Positions 1-7,831 of a stretch of DNA of 22,283 nt are shown in pieces. Origin of the DNA: a virus; the IMG/VR virus record IMGVR_UViG_3300044634_000680, positions 1 through 22,283 of that record. One strand, 5' to 3'. Position 1 is the stretch's first letter, and every line of letters starts with the position of its first letter. A model generated the notes under the pieces. The model worked only from the letters and a program-made list of their open reading frames with translations, ran no database searches and was not told the origin of the DNA. Position numbers and translations under genes: made by a program.

Positions 1-70
1 GAAGATTATTGCAGAAGGTGATAGTAATACCTCAGAAGAAGATACAGACTGCTTATACTGTGGATCATGA
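1..70 (+). CDS. C-terminal end of a rightward phage gene (partial)
   Basis: The reading frame is open from the window edge to a TGA at 68-70 and gives a 22-residue tail ending in CLYCGS, rich in Ser, Glu and Asp. The stop overlaps the next start codon as ATGA (67-70), the same coupling seen elsewhere here, which supports a real gene end. Too little is present to name a function. Its position at the end of the rightward block would fit a late or structural gene, but that is inference only. Confidence 0.5.
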   Translation, partial: KIIAEGDSNTSEEDTDCLYCGS

Positions 71-246
71 AAAAGAACCCAAATAAAAAAGCTGGTGAAT
101 GGGGAGCTCTTAATGAGAAACCTATAAACCAAATATACTTCAAGGCTGGTGGTAGTGTTAAAGGTAAAATACCTAAGGGTTACCACATCATGCCTAATGG
201 CAAACTCATGAAAGATAGTGCTCATAACAAATTAAAAAAGAAATAA
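67..246 (+). CDS. Small basic protein, unknown function (59 aa)
   Basis: This short frame runs from ATG at 67 to TAA at 244-246 and encodes a lysine-rich 59-residue protein (starts MKKNPNKKAGEW, ends in KLKKK). It is coupled on both sides: its ATG overlaps the upstream TGA (ATGA) and its TAA overlaps the next ATG (TAATG). That gapless chaining is the main evidence that it is translated. The basic composition would suit nucleic-acid binding or a capsid-associated role, but no family is recognised. Confidence 0.6.
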   Translation: MKKNPNKKAGEWGALNEKPINQIYFKAGGSVKGKIPKGYHIMPNGKLMKDSAHNKLKKK

Positions 247-554
247 TGCCAGAACCAGGATCATTACCTTTCCCAGCGGAAAGCATTCAGCAAATGCTGA
301 GAGACATAGTAGAACTAAGCGGAGTGCTTGGTTTCTTACTACAATTAGGATACGGAGACCCGTTATCTATTACCGTTAATGGTGTTACCACTAAGGTATT
401 ATATGATGAAAATAATCCTGAAGAATATGATCGTATATACATATCTATAGCAGATGGTAATATTAAAAATATGCGAAACCTATCTACTGATATTTATGAA
501 CTTGCCTTCAGTAAAAAAGGAGGAGGGGGCGTAATACACGTACCAAAATACTAA
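246..554 (+). CDS. Hypothetical phage protein (102 aa)
   Basis: A 102-residue soluble protein with a hydrophobic helical first half (roughly residues 12-36), then a likely beta-rich middle and a Gly-rich stretch near the C-terminus (KKGGGGVIHV). No family is recognised. It starts in a TAATG overlap with the preceding basic gene and is followed after two bases by another small gene, so it belongs to the rightward operon. Function unknown. Confidence 0.7.
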   Translation: MPEPGSLPFPAESIQQMLRDIVELSGVLGFLLQLGYGDPLSITVNGVTTKVLYDENNPEEYDRIYISIADGNIKNMRNLSTDIYELAFSKKGGGGVIHVPKY

Positions 555-556
555 TA

Positions 557-691
557 ATGAAAAAGAATAAACCAACTAAAAAGATTACACTAGGTAATAA
601 CATAGCTAAGAGCTTAGCTAAGGTTGGTGCCATCAAGAAAGTAAAATTTATAACCAAGAAAAAACTAATACCTAGAACATGGCTAAAGTAA
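557..691 (+). CDS. Very small basic protein (44 aa)
   Basis: ATG at 557 to TAA at 689-691, 44 residues, about one third lysine (starts MKKNKPTKKITLG). It begins two bases after the preceding stop and its 3' end overlaps the next start at 679, which matches the packing of its neighbours. It resembles the other basic mini-proteins of this block in composition only. No function can be assigned; being so short it could also be a spurious frame. Confidence 0.45.
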   Translation: MKKNKPTKKITLGNNIAKSLAKVGAIKKVKFITKKKLIPRTWLK

Positions 692-816
692 CAACATCAA
701 GTAGCAATGCACCCAGGGGGACTAAGGTTAGCCGCCCTGGAGTACATAGTAAAACTAAGACTAGTAAGTTAAAGACTAGTAAGCTATACAAGAAAAGTTA
801 TAGAGGTCAAGGTTAA
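679..816 (+). CDS. Small basic Ser/Lys/Thr-rich protein (45 aa), last gene of the rightward block
   Basis: ATG at 679 to TAA at 814-816, 45 residues. The C-terminal half has a repeated Lys-Thr-Ser-Lys pattern followed by LYKKSYRGQG. Similar short basic C-termini recur in small phage proteins of Bacteroidetes as far as I recall, which I cannot check here. Its stop overlaps by four bases the stop of the leftward MazG-like gene (813-815 on the other strand), so the two gene blocks meet tail to tail with no spacer. Confidence 0.5.
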   Translation: MAKVTTSSSNAPRGTKVSRPGVHSKTKTSKLKTSKLYKKSYRGQG

Positions 817-1196
817 ACTCCTAGTATCTTACTGATATTAGGTTTAAAGTAATTCTTACCCTTAAGGATCTTCCCATCTTCTCTGAGGATGGGTTTTCCA
901 TTTTCATCTAACTTACTCATGTTGGACCTATGGATTTCTGTGAAGACTTCTTCAATCCTGTCTTGTAAGCCATGCTTAAGAATAGTCCCGTAAATGATAT
1001 AAAGCTGGTCACCAAGAGCGTCAGCAATACCAACCAAGTCATCATCACCACAAGCTTCAAGGTATTCATTGTTCTCTTCTTCCAAGAGCCTGTGACGTAA
1101 CTCATATTGTTCTGGGGTAAGTTGTTTGTAATCTTGTGGGTCAGGCATGTTAAACGCGGTATGGAACTCCGCTACCATATTGATATACTTCTTCAT
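813..1196 (-). CDS. MazG-like / PRA-PH-type NTP pyrophosphohydrolase
   Basis: A 127-residue all-alpha NTP pyrophosphatase-like protein. The metal-binding signature is visible: LLEEENNEYLEA (ExxE, about residues 37-48) and IADALGDQLYIIYG (ExxD-like second half, about 57-70). The C-terminus carries the sequence typical of the phage subfamily, EIHRSNMSKLDENGKPI then EDGKILKG. These enzymes hydrolyse nucleoside triphosphates or phosphoribosyl-ATP-like substrates to monophosphates and would tune the nucleotide pool during infection. It is the last gene of the leftward block, directly after a second protein that may belong to the same superfamily. A rightward terminator-like hairpin lies within its coding sequence. 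Confidence 0.85.
   Translation of the reverse strand: MKKYINMVAEFHTAFNMPDPQDYKQLTPEQYELRHRLLEEENNEYLEACGDDDLVGIADALGDQLYIIYGTILKHGLQDRIEEVFTEIHRSNMSKLDENGKPILREDGKILKGKNYFKPNISKILGV
873..904 (+). terminator. Intrinsic terminator for the rightward operon, inside the opposing gene
   Basis: On the plus strand CCCATC (873-878) pairs with GATGGG (888-893); two further pairs (T-G wobble, T-A) reduce the loop to CTCTG. The stem is followed at once by TTTTCCATTTT. This is a textbook intrinsic terminator about 57 bases past the last rightward stop, embedded in the antisense of the MazG-like gene. The hairpin is partly made from codons for the conserved NGKPI and EDGK residues, so coincidence cannot be excluded. 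Confidence 0.6.
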
Positions 1197-1708
1197 TAAT
1201 ATCCTTTATCTCCGTTACTATTATAATTTATTTTGTCTATATCATTGTCACTACCATTTTTAGGTAAGTTGACTAATCCAAGCATATCAGTGTTCTTAGT
1301 ATAGTCACTAGTCCACATAGACAATCTATCTACAGATTTGTTATAGTACTTGATCTTATTGATCTTATCATATGCTTCTTTAAGCTTACAGTGCTTCTCA
1401 CTTTGTTGATTCAACATAGCCTCTAGTAAGATAAGGTAGTTTATAATATCACCAATCTTCTCAGATACTATTGCAGTATCAACCGGTTTATTATCAGCTA
1501 CTATATCTTTTATAGAAACTAAGTGCTTAGTCATGTAACTCCAGAGAACTTCAGCTGATGAGCCGTGGAGGGATAATCCCCCCGCAGCTTCATCAAAGTT
1601 TCTGAATACATTATCATCTTTAGCGTACTCTTTATGCTTATTAAGTAGTGTCTGGCGTACTAGATCAATGCGCTTCTCTACTCTTCTGCTGAAATCTTCT
1701 CTTGTCAT
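1196..1708 (-). CDS. DUF1599-like (nucleotide modification associated domain 1) protein
   Basis: A 170-residue protein whose first two thirds match the pattern of the DUF1599/Nmad1 and DUF6378-type phage proteins: HKEYAKDDNVFRNFDEAA, then EVLWSYMTKHLVSIKDIV, then EKIGDIINYLILLEAML. These all-alpha domains are, to my knowledge, related to MazG-type pyrophosphatases and often sit with nucleotide metabolism genes. The C-terminal 60 residues are Asn/Asp/Lys-rich and look unstructured. It overlaps the upstream gene as ATGA and abuts the MazG-like gene, so two nucleotide-related genes are co-translated. The exact substrate is unknown. Confidence 0.65.
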   Translation of the reverse strand: MTREDFSRRVEKRIDLVRQTLLNKHKEYAKDDNVFRNFDEAAGGLSLHGSSAEVLWSYMTKHLVSIKDIVADNKPVDTAIVSEKIGDIINYLILLEAMLNQQSEKHCKLKEAYDKINKIKYYNKSVDRLSMWTSDYTKNTDMLGLVNLPKNGSDNDIDKINYNSNGDKGY

Positions 1709-2733
1709 AAGTCAGGTAATTCAAATGTGGGTAATTCTGATTCTCCAAAGTTAAAGAATTCTTCATCAGGATCAGCAATACCTTCACTAGTTTTTTGCTC
1801 TAAAGCATTATCTATTGCCATTTGCTCTTGAACTTCCTCAGGTACTGCCATTAAAAGACTTAAGTCATCTTCTATAACATCTGTAGGACTCATAAGCACA
1901 GGTTTAGTTATCTCAGCAATTACCTCAAAGATATCCAGTTGGTTAGTAGGTTGTACTTCCTCCTGTACAGATTCTTGTACAAATTCTATTGCGGTCATCT
2001 GTGTTAAAGCAGTTAACGCAAAGTGTTTGTTAATAAGTCTGTGGCATTCTGATTGATCCTCAAACCAATTCTTAGGATGTGATATACGCAATGCAGTAGC
2101 TACACAGTTGTAGAAGTTCCATGCATTACTATGAGTCATGTTGTCAAATAGGACAACTTCACCAATAAGATTATCTCTTACTGAAGATGCTTGTTCCTTA
2201 TTAAGACATTGCTTCTCAATGAACATCTCACCCACTAGTTGTGAATAAGTATGTAAGCTAGCATTTTGACCAATCAATATATCTCTTGATGCAAGTAAGT
2301 CAGCATAGTGAGCATTAGCCATGTTAAGCTGTGTCTGAATCATAGCAATAGCTTCTTCATCAGCTTTACCTGTATGCTTTCTAGCATAACTAGATACATC
2401 ACCAGCAAAGATATAGTTACCAGTCTTAGGGATATATACACCAACACCACACTTAAATCTCATAGACTTGTCATATGAGTTACCCCATATGAACATCATC
2501 TTCATATCTGGATCTGTACCCTGGTCCAGGATATAGATTCCATTTGCAACACTACCGCCAAGACTTGCACGGTATAATTCTGATTCTACATTAAAACCAC
2601 GCGTAACAAGTTCTTCATGAACTTTATCTATAATAGACTTGTGGCTGATAGGAGTATAGCGCCCACCGTGGTTAGGTAGGGCTACACTTTCTAAGTACTC
2701 TCTGGTAATACCAGTTGGGATTCTTTTACTCAT
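1705..2733 (-). CDS. DUF932-like phage protein with acidic tail and clamp-like motif
   Basis: 342 residues. Residues about 1-240 resemble the DUF932 family of phage/plasmid proteins: an N-terminal domain with GVGVYIPKTGNYIFAGD, a helical middle, and the motif SNAWNFYNCVATALR, similar to the family's AWxxYNxxT region. The role of DUF932 proteins is not settled. The last 100 residues are highly acidic and probably disordered, with QLDIF at 265-269 resembling the beta-clamp-binding consensus. The gene overlaps the polymerase gene as TAATG at 2731-2735, consistent with a link to replication. The family assignment is by eye. Confidence 0.55.
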   Translation of the reverse strand: MSKRIPTGITREYLESVALPNHGGRYTPISHKSIIDKVHEELVTRGFNVESELYRASLGGSVANGIYILDQGTDPDMKMMFIWGNSYDKSMRFKCGVGVYIPKTGNYIFAGDVSSYARKHTGKADEEAIAMIQTQLNMANAHYADLLASRDILIGQNASLHTYSQLVGEMFIEKQCLNKEQASSVRDNLIGEVVLFDNMTHSNAWNFYNCVATALRISHPKNWFEDQSECHRLINKHFALTALTQMTAIEFVQESVQEEVQPTNQLDIFEVIAEITKPVLMSPTDVIEDDLSLLMAVPEEVQEQMAIDNALEQKTSEGIADPDEEFFNFGESELPTFELPDL

Positions 2734-4730
2734 TAGAATAAACTTAATTGTGAATTTTCTTTTGTCTTACTTATGTTCTCAATTTCCTTATATATCTGTT
2801 CTAGATAATAATCTTCATTGACGTCATACTCAGACCATGGTTTATTTTCATACTGATTAAACTCAGTTTGCATCCATTTGCCTGCCTCTACTTGTATCTC
2901 TCTTCCGTCTGCAGAATTCACCTTAATGATCTTGCATCCGTTATTAGATATATAGTAACGCACAACAGCTTGAAGCTCTGTGTTAATACGGTGACCTTTT
3001 ACAAAACAGGTCTGTAGGAAAAACCAATCTCCTTTTTTCTTTACACCTTTACAATAGTCAAGTATGTTACGGTTCTCTTGAATAAACTTCTCAGGAACCA
3101 CATCCTTCACAAAATAATTATAGATGGCCTTTGGTACAATCAGAGCAGACTTGTTCTTATGTAAAGCTAAATCACTGAACTCAAATCTGCCTTTACACTT
3201 GGTAGCATTGTAATAATACTTACCGTCCTTCATTGTGTAAACATAGTGAGGAGTCTTCTTCTTCATAGCCTCATAGTCCTCATAGGTTACCTCTTTAGCT
3301 TTGAGTACAGCAACATAGTTATTTACGTCACCAATGATCATTCTCTCATACTCATCATGCTCTAATTGTAACAATGTCATTTCTTCCCACCTCTTGCACG
3401 TATCAAGATATACATCTCTCATGTGTGCAGGAATCATCATCTCAAGACCATCTGTATTTTGCATTAGGGGAATGCTACTAGGTATTGCATCAGATAACAT
3501 CTCATACAACATAGTCAAACTCAATTGACCATTAATAGTAATCCTCATGGTGAATTCTGGATCATACAGAAAACTATTCTCATCATTACTTAAACCATAA
3601 GTACTGTTAAGAATAATCTTATATACGTAGTTCCTTGGATCTTTCTTGGGAATCTTCTTTCTCTCATCAAAGAACCACTCGTACTGCTCACAGAAATCTT
3701 CTTTAGCAATGTGTGCAGGAGACCATTGGTTCCTGATAGCTAAGTTGGGATAGAAACTAGTAACGTCAGACGTCATTATTATCATACCATCCTTAGCCTC
3801 ATACACACCAGCTCTAGTTGCACCATGCAAACCACCTAAACCATAATCAGTTTTAACACCTTTATGAGTCAAAGAATATTTGAATCCGCCTTTAGTCTCA
3901 TTAGTATTTATAACTAGAGATTTAAACTTCTCATGAATATTTATAAACTCCTTGCGTTTAAACTTTACATATGGTAGTATAATATCACCTACAATAATAC
4001 TCTCTCTGATTGTCCTTAGTTGTTTAAGGTCATACTTCTTCATACCAGTCTTCTTACTCAAGAAATAAAGGAATAACTCCTTAGATATCTTGGGCTCGGA
4101 AGCACTCATTAAGTTAATCTGATATTCTTCTGTAAGAGCTTTCCTTAACATGATCTGATCCTTACTCAATTCCATGATACGCTTAGTTGCTGCTACGTCA
4201 TTTATACAATACTTAGTAATGATATCAAGCTGATCCGTAGTAGTAACATAGGTACTGTGGTGTAGAGGCATGTCCCGGACATTATCCCAGTCCATAGAGA
4301 ACTCAATCCATTTAAGACTAGATCTTTTAGCAGGGTTATCCCAGTGATTCAGACGGAATACATCTAACTGGCGGATCTGTAGAGCTCTCTCAGAGAACTC
4401 AGGAAACTCACCTGCGTTTGATAATTCTATTACGTTCTGAGCCTTAAGATAAATGTAATGAGCAATGTTCTCAGGATCCATGCCTGAGAATTCATCACCT
4501 TCCCTTAGAAGAAATTCAGTTATCTGGGAGTCAAAGTTTAAACCATTGAATGAGATATGCATCTCATCATTAAACTTGTTGTCATTAATAAAACTTAGGA
4601 AGTCATTAAAGTCATTCTTAAGTTTATGTACAACAAATACTTTGGTTTCTTCAGTTTTGTATTCTGTAAATACTGCTATAAAACAATTTATCATTGTCTC
4701 ATAGTCCATTACCCAATGTTTCATATACAA
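2733..4730 (-). CDS. Family B DNA polymerase with 3'-5' exonuclease domain
   Basis: 665 residues, short for the family. Exonuclease motifs: DYE at 9-11 (Exo I), FNGLNFD at 61-67 (Exo II), YCIND at 174-178 (Exo III, Yx3D). Polymerase motifs: A is DVTSFYPNL at 322-330, B is K371 with NSTYG at 375-379, C is NTDG at 425-428. Motif C therefore has Asn where the usual DTDS has its first Asp, a variant I recall from some phage polymerases; the metal-binding Asp322 and Asp427 are kept. The protein ends in QLSLF (661-665), an exact match to the bacterial beta-clamp-binding motif. No terminal-protein priming region is obvious. It should be the replicative polymerase of this phage. Start at 4730 or at Met3; they differ by two residues. 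Confidence 0.95.
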   Translation of the reverse strand: MYMKHWVMDYETMINCFIAVFTEYKTEETKVFVVHKLKNDFNDFLSFINDNKFNDEMHISFNGLNFDSQITEFLLREGDEFSGMDPENIAHYIYLKAQNVIELSNAGEFPEFSERALQIRQLDVFRLNHWDNPAKRSSLKWIEFSMDWDNVRDMPLHHSTYVTTTDQLDIITKYCINDVAATKRIMELSKDQIMLRKALTEEYQINLMSASEPKISKELFLYFLSKKTGMKKYDLKQLRTIRESIIVGDIILPYVKFKRKEFINIHEKFKSLVINTNETKGGFKYSLTHKGVKTDYGLGGLHGATRAGVYEAKDGMIIMTSDVTSFYPNLAIRNQWSPAHIAKEDFCEQYEWFFDERKKIPKKDPRNYVYKIILNSTYGLSNDENSFLYDPEFTMRITINGQLSLTMLYEMLSDAIPSSIPLMQNTDGLEMMIPAHMRDVYLDTCKRWEEMTLLQLEHDEYERMIIGDVNNYVAVLKAKEVTYEDYEAMKKKTPHYVYTMKDGKYYYNATKCKGRFEFSDLALHKNKSALIVPKAIYNYFVKDVVPEKFIQENRNILDYCKGVKKKGDWFFLQTCFVKGHRINTELQAVVRYYISNNGCKIIKVNSADGREIQVEAGKWMQTEFNQYENKPWSEYDVNEDYYLEQIYKEIENISKTKENSQLSLF

Positions 4731-4767
4731 GATGTTCAGTTAAGCTGTTCCCCCGGTTTAGTGAAGA

Positions 4768-4782
4768 TGGGGTTAAACCCCA
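4768..4782. other. Hairpin in the spacer upstream of the polymerase gene
   Basis: In the 56-base spacer 4731-4786, TGGGGT (4768-4773) pairs with ACCCCA (4777-4782) around a 3-base loop. An alternative pairing, GGTTTA (about 4755-4760) with TAAACC (4774-4779), is mutually exclusive with it. The spacer is unusually GC-rich with runs of C and G, unlike other gaps here. There is no U-run after the hairpin on the minus strand, so it is not a classical terminator; it may mark processing, stability or translational control between the two genes. Confidence 0.4.
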
Positions 4783-4786
4783 CCCT

Positions 4787-5200
4787 TTATTTTACTGCGG
4801 TTAATTCTGCAGGGAATGGCATCTGAGGAACATCCTGAGCTTTCATATTCAGATACAGAGTGTAATCATAAGTATCTGCATTGATTGCAAAGTGCTTAAT
4901 GAAACCTTCAATATCAGAACGCTCTTCCAAATAATATTCTTGGAATGTCTCAATAGTTCTGCGCTCCTGTTTGTAAGGAACACCATCACGTCCTGGAGTT
5001 TTACGCACTTCTGGATCACCATTAGGATCTAGCTTAGGCATCATGTGAAAGATATCTTTCTTAATGTTACCGATTACAGCAAGAACTTTCATTGCTGGAT
5101 CATAAATACATTCTACATATGGGCATTCTGCACTAGTAGGAATCATCTTGAAAGTTTTACCCTCTTTCCAAGTAGAGGTAGTTAGCATCATGTTGCTCAT
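4787..5200 (-). CDS. Hypothetical protein upstream of DNA polymerase (137 aa)
   Basis: A 137-residue soluble protein with no recognised family. The first half looks beta-rich (hydrophobic alternation around CPYVECIYD and VLAVIGNI), followed by a charged stretch with KTPGRDGVPYKQERR, then a helical end. Its place between the exonuclease and polymerase genes suggests a replication accessory protein, for example a small DNA-binding protein; this rests on context only. The start at 5200 is preceded by an A/C-rich leader with no Shine-Dalgarno sequence. Confidence 0.75.
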   Translation of the reverse strand: MSNMMLTTSTWKEGKTFKMIPTSAECPYVECIYDPAMKVLAVIGNIKKDIFHMMPKLDPNGDPEVRKTPGRDGVPYKQERRTIETFQEYYLEERSDIEGFIKHFAINADTYDYTLYLNMKAQDVPQMPFPAELTAVK

Positions 5201-5219
5201 TTGTTGTTGATTTTAGGTG

Positions 5220-5780
5220 TCAAATATAATCTAAAAATTGTATATGCTTGATATCAGATGTCAAGTTTTCTTTAACAGTATCTGGTCTTGAACATAACTG
5301 ACCGACTTCCCTTAGTACCTCTACAGGTACACCAAGCTGCTCTGCATAAAAGTCATAATACTTTTCAGGATTCAAATAACTATTTATCAGGGAGTGATTA
5401 CTAACGTTACCTTCAAAGAACTTAAGGATTAAAGCCTTCTTATCTTTTGGAAACCCTGAGTAATCACCCTTCATAAAAAGAGACCATAGTTCTGGTTCAT
5501 TTTCATAGCTGAATACATAAGCACCTTTATTATCAGGAAGTTCATAAAAGGAAGTGAACTTAGGATTACCAAGAAGTTTAGTCTTCTCAAATAACTTATA
5601 GTCCTCATCATCTTTTATATCATAAACACATATCAGATTTTTATCAGCAGGCTCTGATATGCCTGTCCAAGATACATAGCTCTCTATTGGCGTAGTACTT
5701 ACACCACGCCTGATACCTAGAAATGGATAGAGAAACATTCTAGATTTTTGTGTGTACTTAGTATACAAGGATTTTATCAT
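5220..5780 (-). CDS. Hypothetical phage protein (186 aa)
   Basis: 186 residues with an N-terminal basic segment (SLYTKYTQKSRMFLYPFLGIRRG) and an otherwise mixed, aromatic-rich sequence (several Tyr, Phe, Trp). No catalytic motif or membrane segment is convincing. It sits 5 bases after the nuclease gene and 19 bases before the next leftward gene, within the polymerase-nuclease segment, so a replication or recombination accessory role is plausible but unproven. Confidence 0.75.
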   Translation of the reverse strand: MIKSLYTKYTQKSRMFLYPFLGIRRGVSTTPIESYVSWTGISEPADKNLICVYDIKDDEDYKLFEKTKLLGNPKFTSFYELPDNKGAYVFSYENEPELWSLFMKGDYSGFPKDKKALILKFFEGNVSNHSLINSYLNPEKYYDFYAEQLGVPVEVLREVGQLCSRPDTVKENLTSDIKHIQFLDYI

Positions 5781-5785
5781 ACGGT

Positions 5786-6757
5786 TTACAGTATTACGTT
5801 ACCTACCTCATACTCATAAGGTAAGTCAAACTTTCTATTTGTATAATGATAGTCTGCAATTTTCATTATCTCATTGAGTTTATCTACCCATCCTATAAGT
5901 GTATCACTACTAACTTCAAATGCATAACACTGGGTGAGCTTGTCAACCACTATGAAATGAAACTTAATCAGGTAATTACTTAGGTCTGGATAGTTAGCTC
6001 TTACTAATCTACAGTACACTGCAGCTTGCAACCAGTACTTATAATACTCTATTGTCTCCGGGAAATCTTGTAACATCTTTCCGCTAGTCTTGAGATCATT
6101 AATATAAATCACTTTGGCGTCATGATCAATGTTAATGTTATCTACAAAACCTCTAAGACCAAAGGCATATTCTGTCTCTATTACAAGTGGCACCTCACTA
6201 TAACTATAGGGACCCCCTATATTGAGTAAGCTTGTAATCTTCTCATTAGATCTTACGATCTCAGCATAACCTTTTACTTTGTTTAGGGTGTCTTCATCTA
6301 TAACAGCTTTGTCACCCTTTGAAGCTAAGAAGTTATAGTAACTTATACTTGCGTCAGTAACTACCTTCTCAACTCTTTGTGCATCAGTCTTGAGACTCTG
6401 ATACAGATTGATCTCCTTTAGTATGTCAAGAATATCAAACTCATTCTCCTCCAAAGATAAGTGAAGATTGTTAGTTACCAAAGCCTTTACAAAGACTTTA
6501 TCAACAACATTCTTAATGCTGTCACCCGGTAAGTTAACCGGGGATACCACATACTTATCATGAAACTTATCTTCCTCTAGGAGAAGACAGTGAAGCAAGC
6601 TACCTTCAATCAGGTGCTGCTCCATCTTGTCCTCTCTTTGGTTTAAGATGTAATGCTTATAGAAAGCACTTGGGGCAAACAATAACTTGTTAAACCCGGA
6701 ATAACTAAAGTGAAACTTCTTCTTGTAGAAGTTCTCCTCCGCTTGGAAATCTATCAT
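5786..6757 (-). CDS. PD-(D/E)XK nuclease, RecE/Cas4-like exonuclease
   Basis: 323 residues. The N-terminus has FSYSGFNKLLFAPSAFYKHY (about 17-36), typical of the phage PD-(D/E)XK exonuclease group, followed by GSLLHCLLLE with His56. The catalytic core is GFVDNINID (Asp206), INDLKTSG (Asp221, Lys223) and YWLQAAVY (Gln244, Tyr248). This pattern matches the RecE C-terminal, lambda-exonuclease and Cas4-like superfamily, which resects DNA ends for recombination or packaging. With the Sak4-like ATPase and SSB-like genes it would form a recombination set. Its start overlaps the preceding gene by 53 bases, long for this window, but the conserved N-terminal motif needs a start near here. Confidence 0.85.
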   Translation of the reverse strand: MIDFQAEENFYKKKFHFSYSGFNKLLFAPSAFYKHYILNQREDKMEQHLIEGSLLHCLLLEEDKFHDKYVVSPVNLPGDSIKNVVDKVFVKALVTNNLHLSLEENEFDILDILKEINLYQSLKTDAQRVEKVVTDASISYYNFLASKGDKAVIDEDTLNKVKGYAEIVRSNEKITSLLNIGGPYSYSEVPLVIETEYAFGLRGFVDNINIDHDAKVIYINDLKTSGKMLQDFPETIEYYKYWLQAAVYCRLVRANYPDLSNYLIKFHFIVVDKLTQCYAFEVSSDTLIGWVDKLNEIMKIADYHYTNRKFDLPYEYEVGNVIL

Positions 6758-7829
6758 CTTGTTTATTTAAAAGTTTATCTACCTTGATTTGCATCTCTGC
6801 AGTTAATCTAATATCTACAACCTCAAAGTTGTCACTATAAGTTCTAGACCCATCTAATACACTAGCCTTAACAGTATCCAATAGTTCTTGAGTTAGTAAC
6901 TCTTTCTCTATAGATACGTCTAGGATAGCGTCTTTGTCCCAGCGGTACTTATTATAACCAATCCAGTTAGTCAAAGACTTAAAGCCTACAGTATTTCTAT
7001 ACTTATGGTTATAGATAGCACCTCTACCAAATTCCTCAAGGAGTAATGCCAGATAGACAAAGCTTTTCTCATAGTTACATCCGGCCATAATGGTCATTGC
7101 AACTAAGTGATTATCCTTATCCCCACTATTTAGCATAGTTCTCAAAGATTCAAATGCATCTCTATCAATAACTGTGTCACCAATAAGATTGTTGAATACT
7201 TCTTGTGAATAAACATTACTAAGATTTGAACTAGTAAGTAAGAAGTCATCTATAACAGTTGTTATATAGTCACCATAGTACTCTCCACTTCTAAATGAAC
7301 TACCATGTAAGATGCTACCGTACATGTTTTTAGTAGGAGAACTGTGATTATTTATATAAAATGGTGTAATAACATTTCTATCTAAAATAACATGCTTGCC
7401 TGTATAAGTGGCTAGCCGCTCTACAAGACTATGCACATTACCTCCAATTTTAAAACCATCCGCAAACGGTTTTACATCAGAAGTTTTTATGTAATAAAGG
7501 TGCTTTGTATCTAGACCTGCGTCTATAGAATCTGTGCCCGCAATAATAATATCTGCAGTATCTCTATCTCTAACAGTCTTGATCTTCTTTTCCTCCAAGA
7601 AAGGCTTAGCCTTATCTCTAGGAATACTGCACTTAGGTGCAAAGTATATTGTTTTTACATTAGTAAGATCTAGTTTCTTATCAGCAGTTGCCTGCTTAAA
7701 TACTTTTTCATATTCATTCTCATGCCAGCGATAGTGTAAGTATTTCTTTTTATCATCCACTAGTACACGGCTAGGTATAAGTTCTAACTGATTATTACTT
7801 ACAGTAAGTGTTAGTTGTTCTTGTATCAT
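6705..7829 (-). CDS. Unknown protein, paralogue of its upstream neighbour; BRCT-like segment plus shared helical domain
   Basis: 374 residues. Residues 57-103 (TIYFAPKCSIPRDKAKPFL then TADIIIAGTDSID) have the layout of a BRCT-like fold, a tentative reading. Residues about 208-268 (VIDRDAFESLRTML, SGDKDNHLVA, CNYEKSFVYLALLL) match residues 206-268 of the next gene upstream and the N-terminus of the protein at 11329-11736. It lies directly downstream of the MoxR/VWA pair and reads like an adaptor or target-recognition partner of that module, which is inference. It ends in TAG, one of two in the window. No catalytic motif is seen. Confidence 0.8.
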   Translation of the reverse strand: MIQEQLTLTVSNNQLELIPSRVLVDDKKKYLHYRWHENEYEKVFKQATADKKLDLTNVKTIYFAPKCSIPRDKAKPFLEEKKIKTVRDRDTADIIIAGTDSIDAGLDTKHLYYIKTSDVKPFADGFKIGGNVHSLVERLATYTGKHVILDRNVITPFYINNHSSPTKNMYGSILHGSSFRSGEYYGDYITTVIDDFLLTSSNLSNVYSQEVFNNLIGDTVIDRDAFESLRTMLNSGDKDNHLVAMTIMAGCNYEKSFVYLALLLEEFGRGAIYNHKYRNTVGFKSLTNWIGYNKYRWDKDAILDVSIEKELLTQELLDTVKASVLDGSRTYSDNFEVVDIRLTAEMQIKVDKLLNKQDDRFPSGGELLQEEVSL

Positions 7830-7831
7830 AA

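Noticed and set aside
713-740. CCAGGG/CCCTGG hairpin as a terminator for the leftward block
   Set aside because: No U-run follows on either strand and it lies inside a small coding frame; no good leftward terminator was found at this junction.
3334-3528. Open frames antisense to the polymerase and other large genes
   Set aside because: They are reflections of genes on the other strand, with no coupling, leader or recognisable protein features.
5221-5228. TATATTTG on the minus strand as a -7 promoter element
   Set aside because: It matches TAnnTTTG but no TTG lies at suitable spacing; such matches are expected by chance in AT-rich DNA.
6525-6542. CCCGGT/ACCGGG hairpin in the nuclease gene
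   Set aside because: Six-base stem inside coding sequence with no U-run or other context; likely chance.
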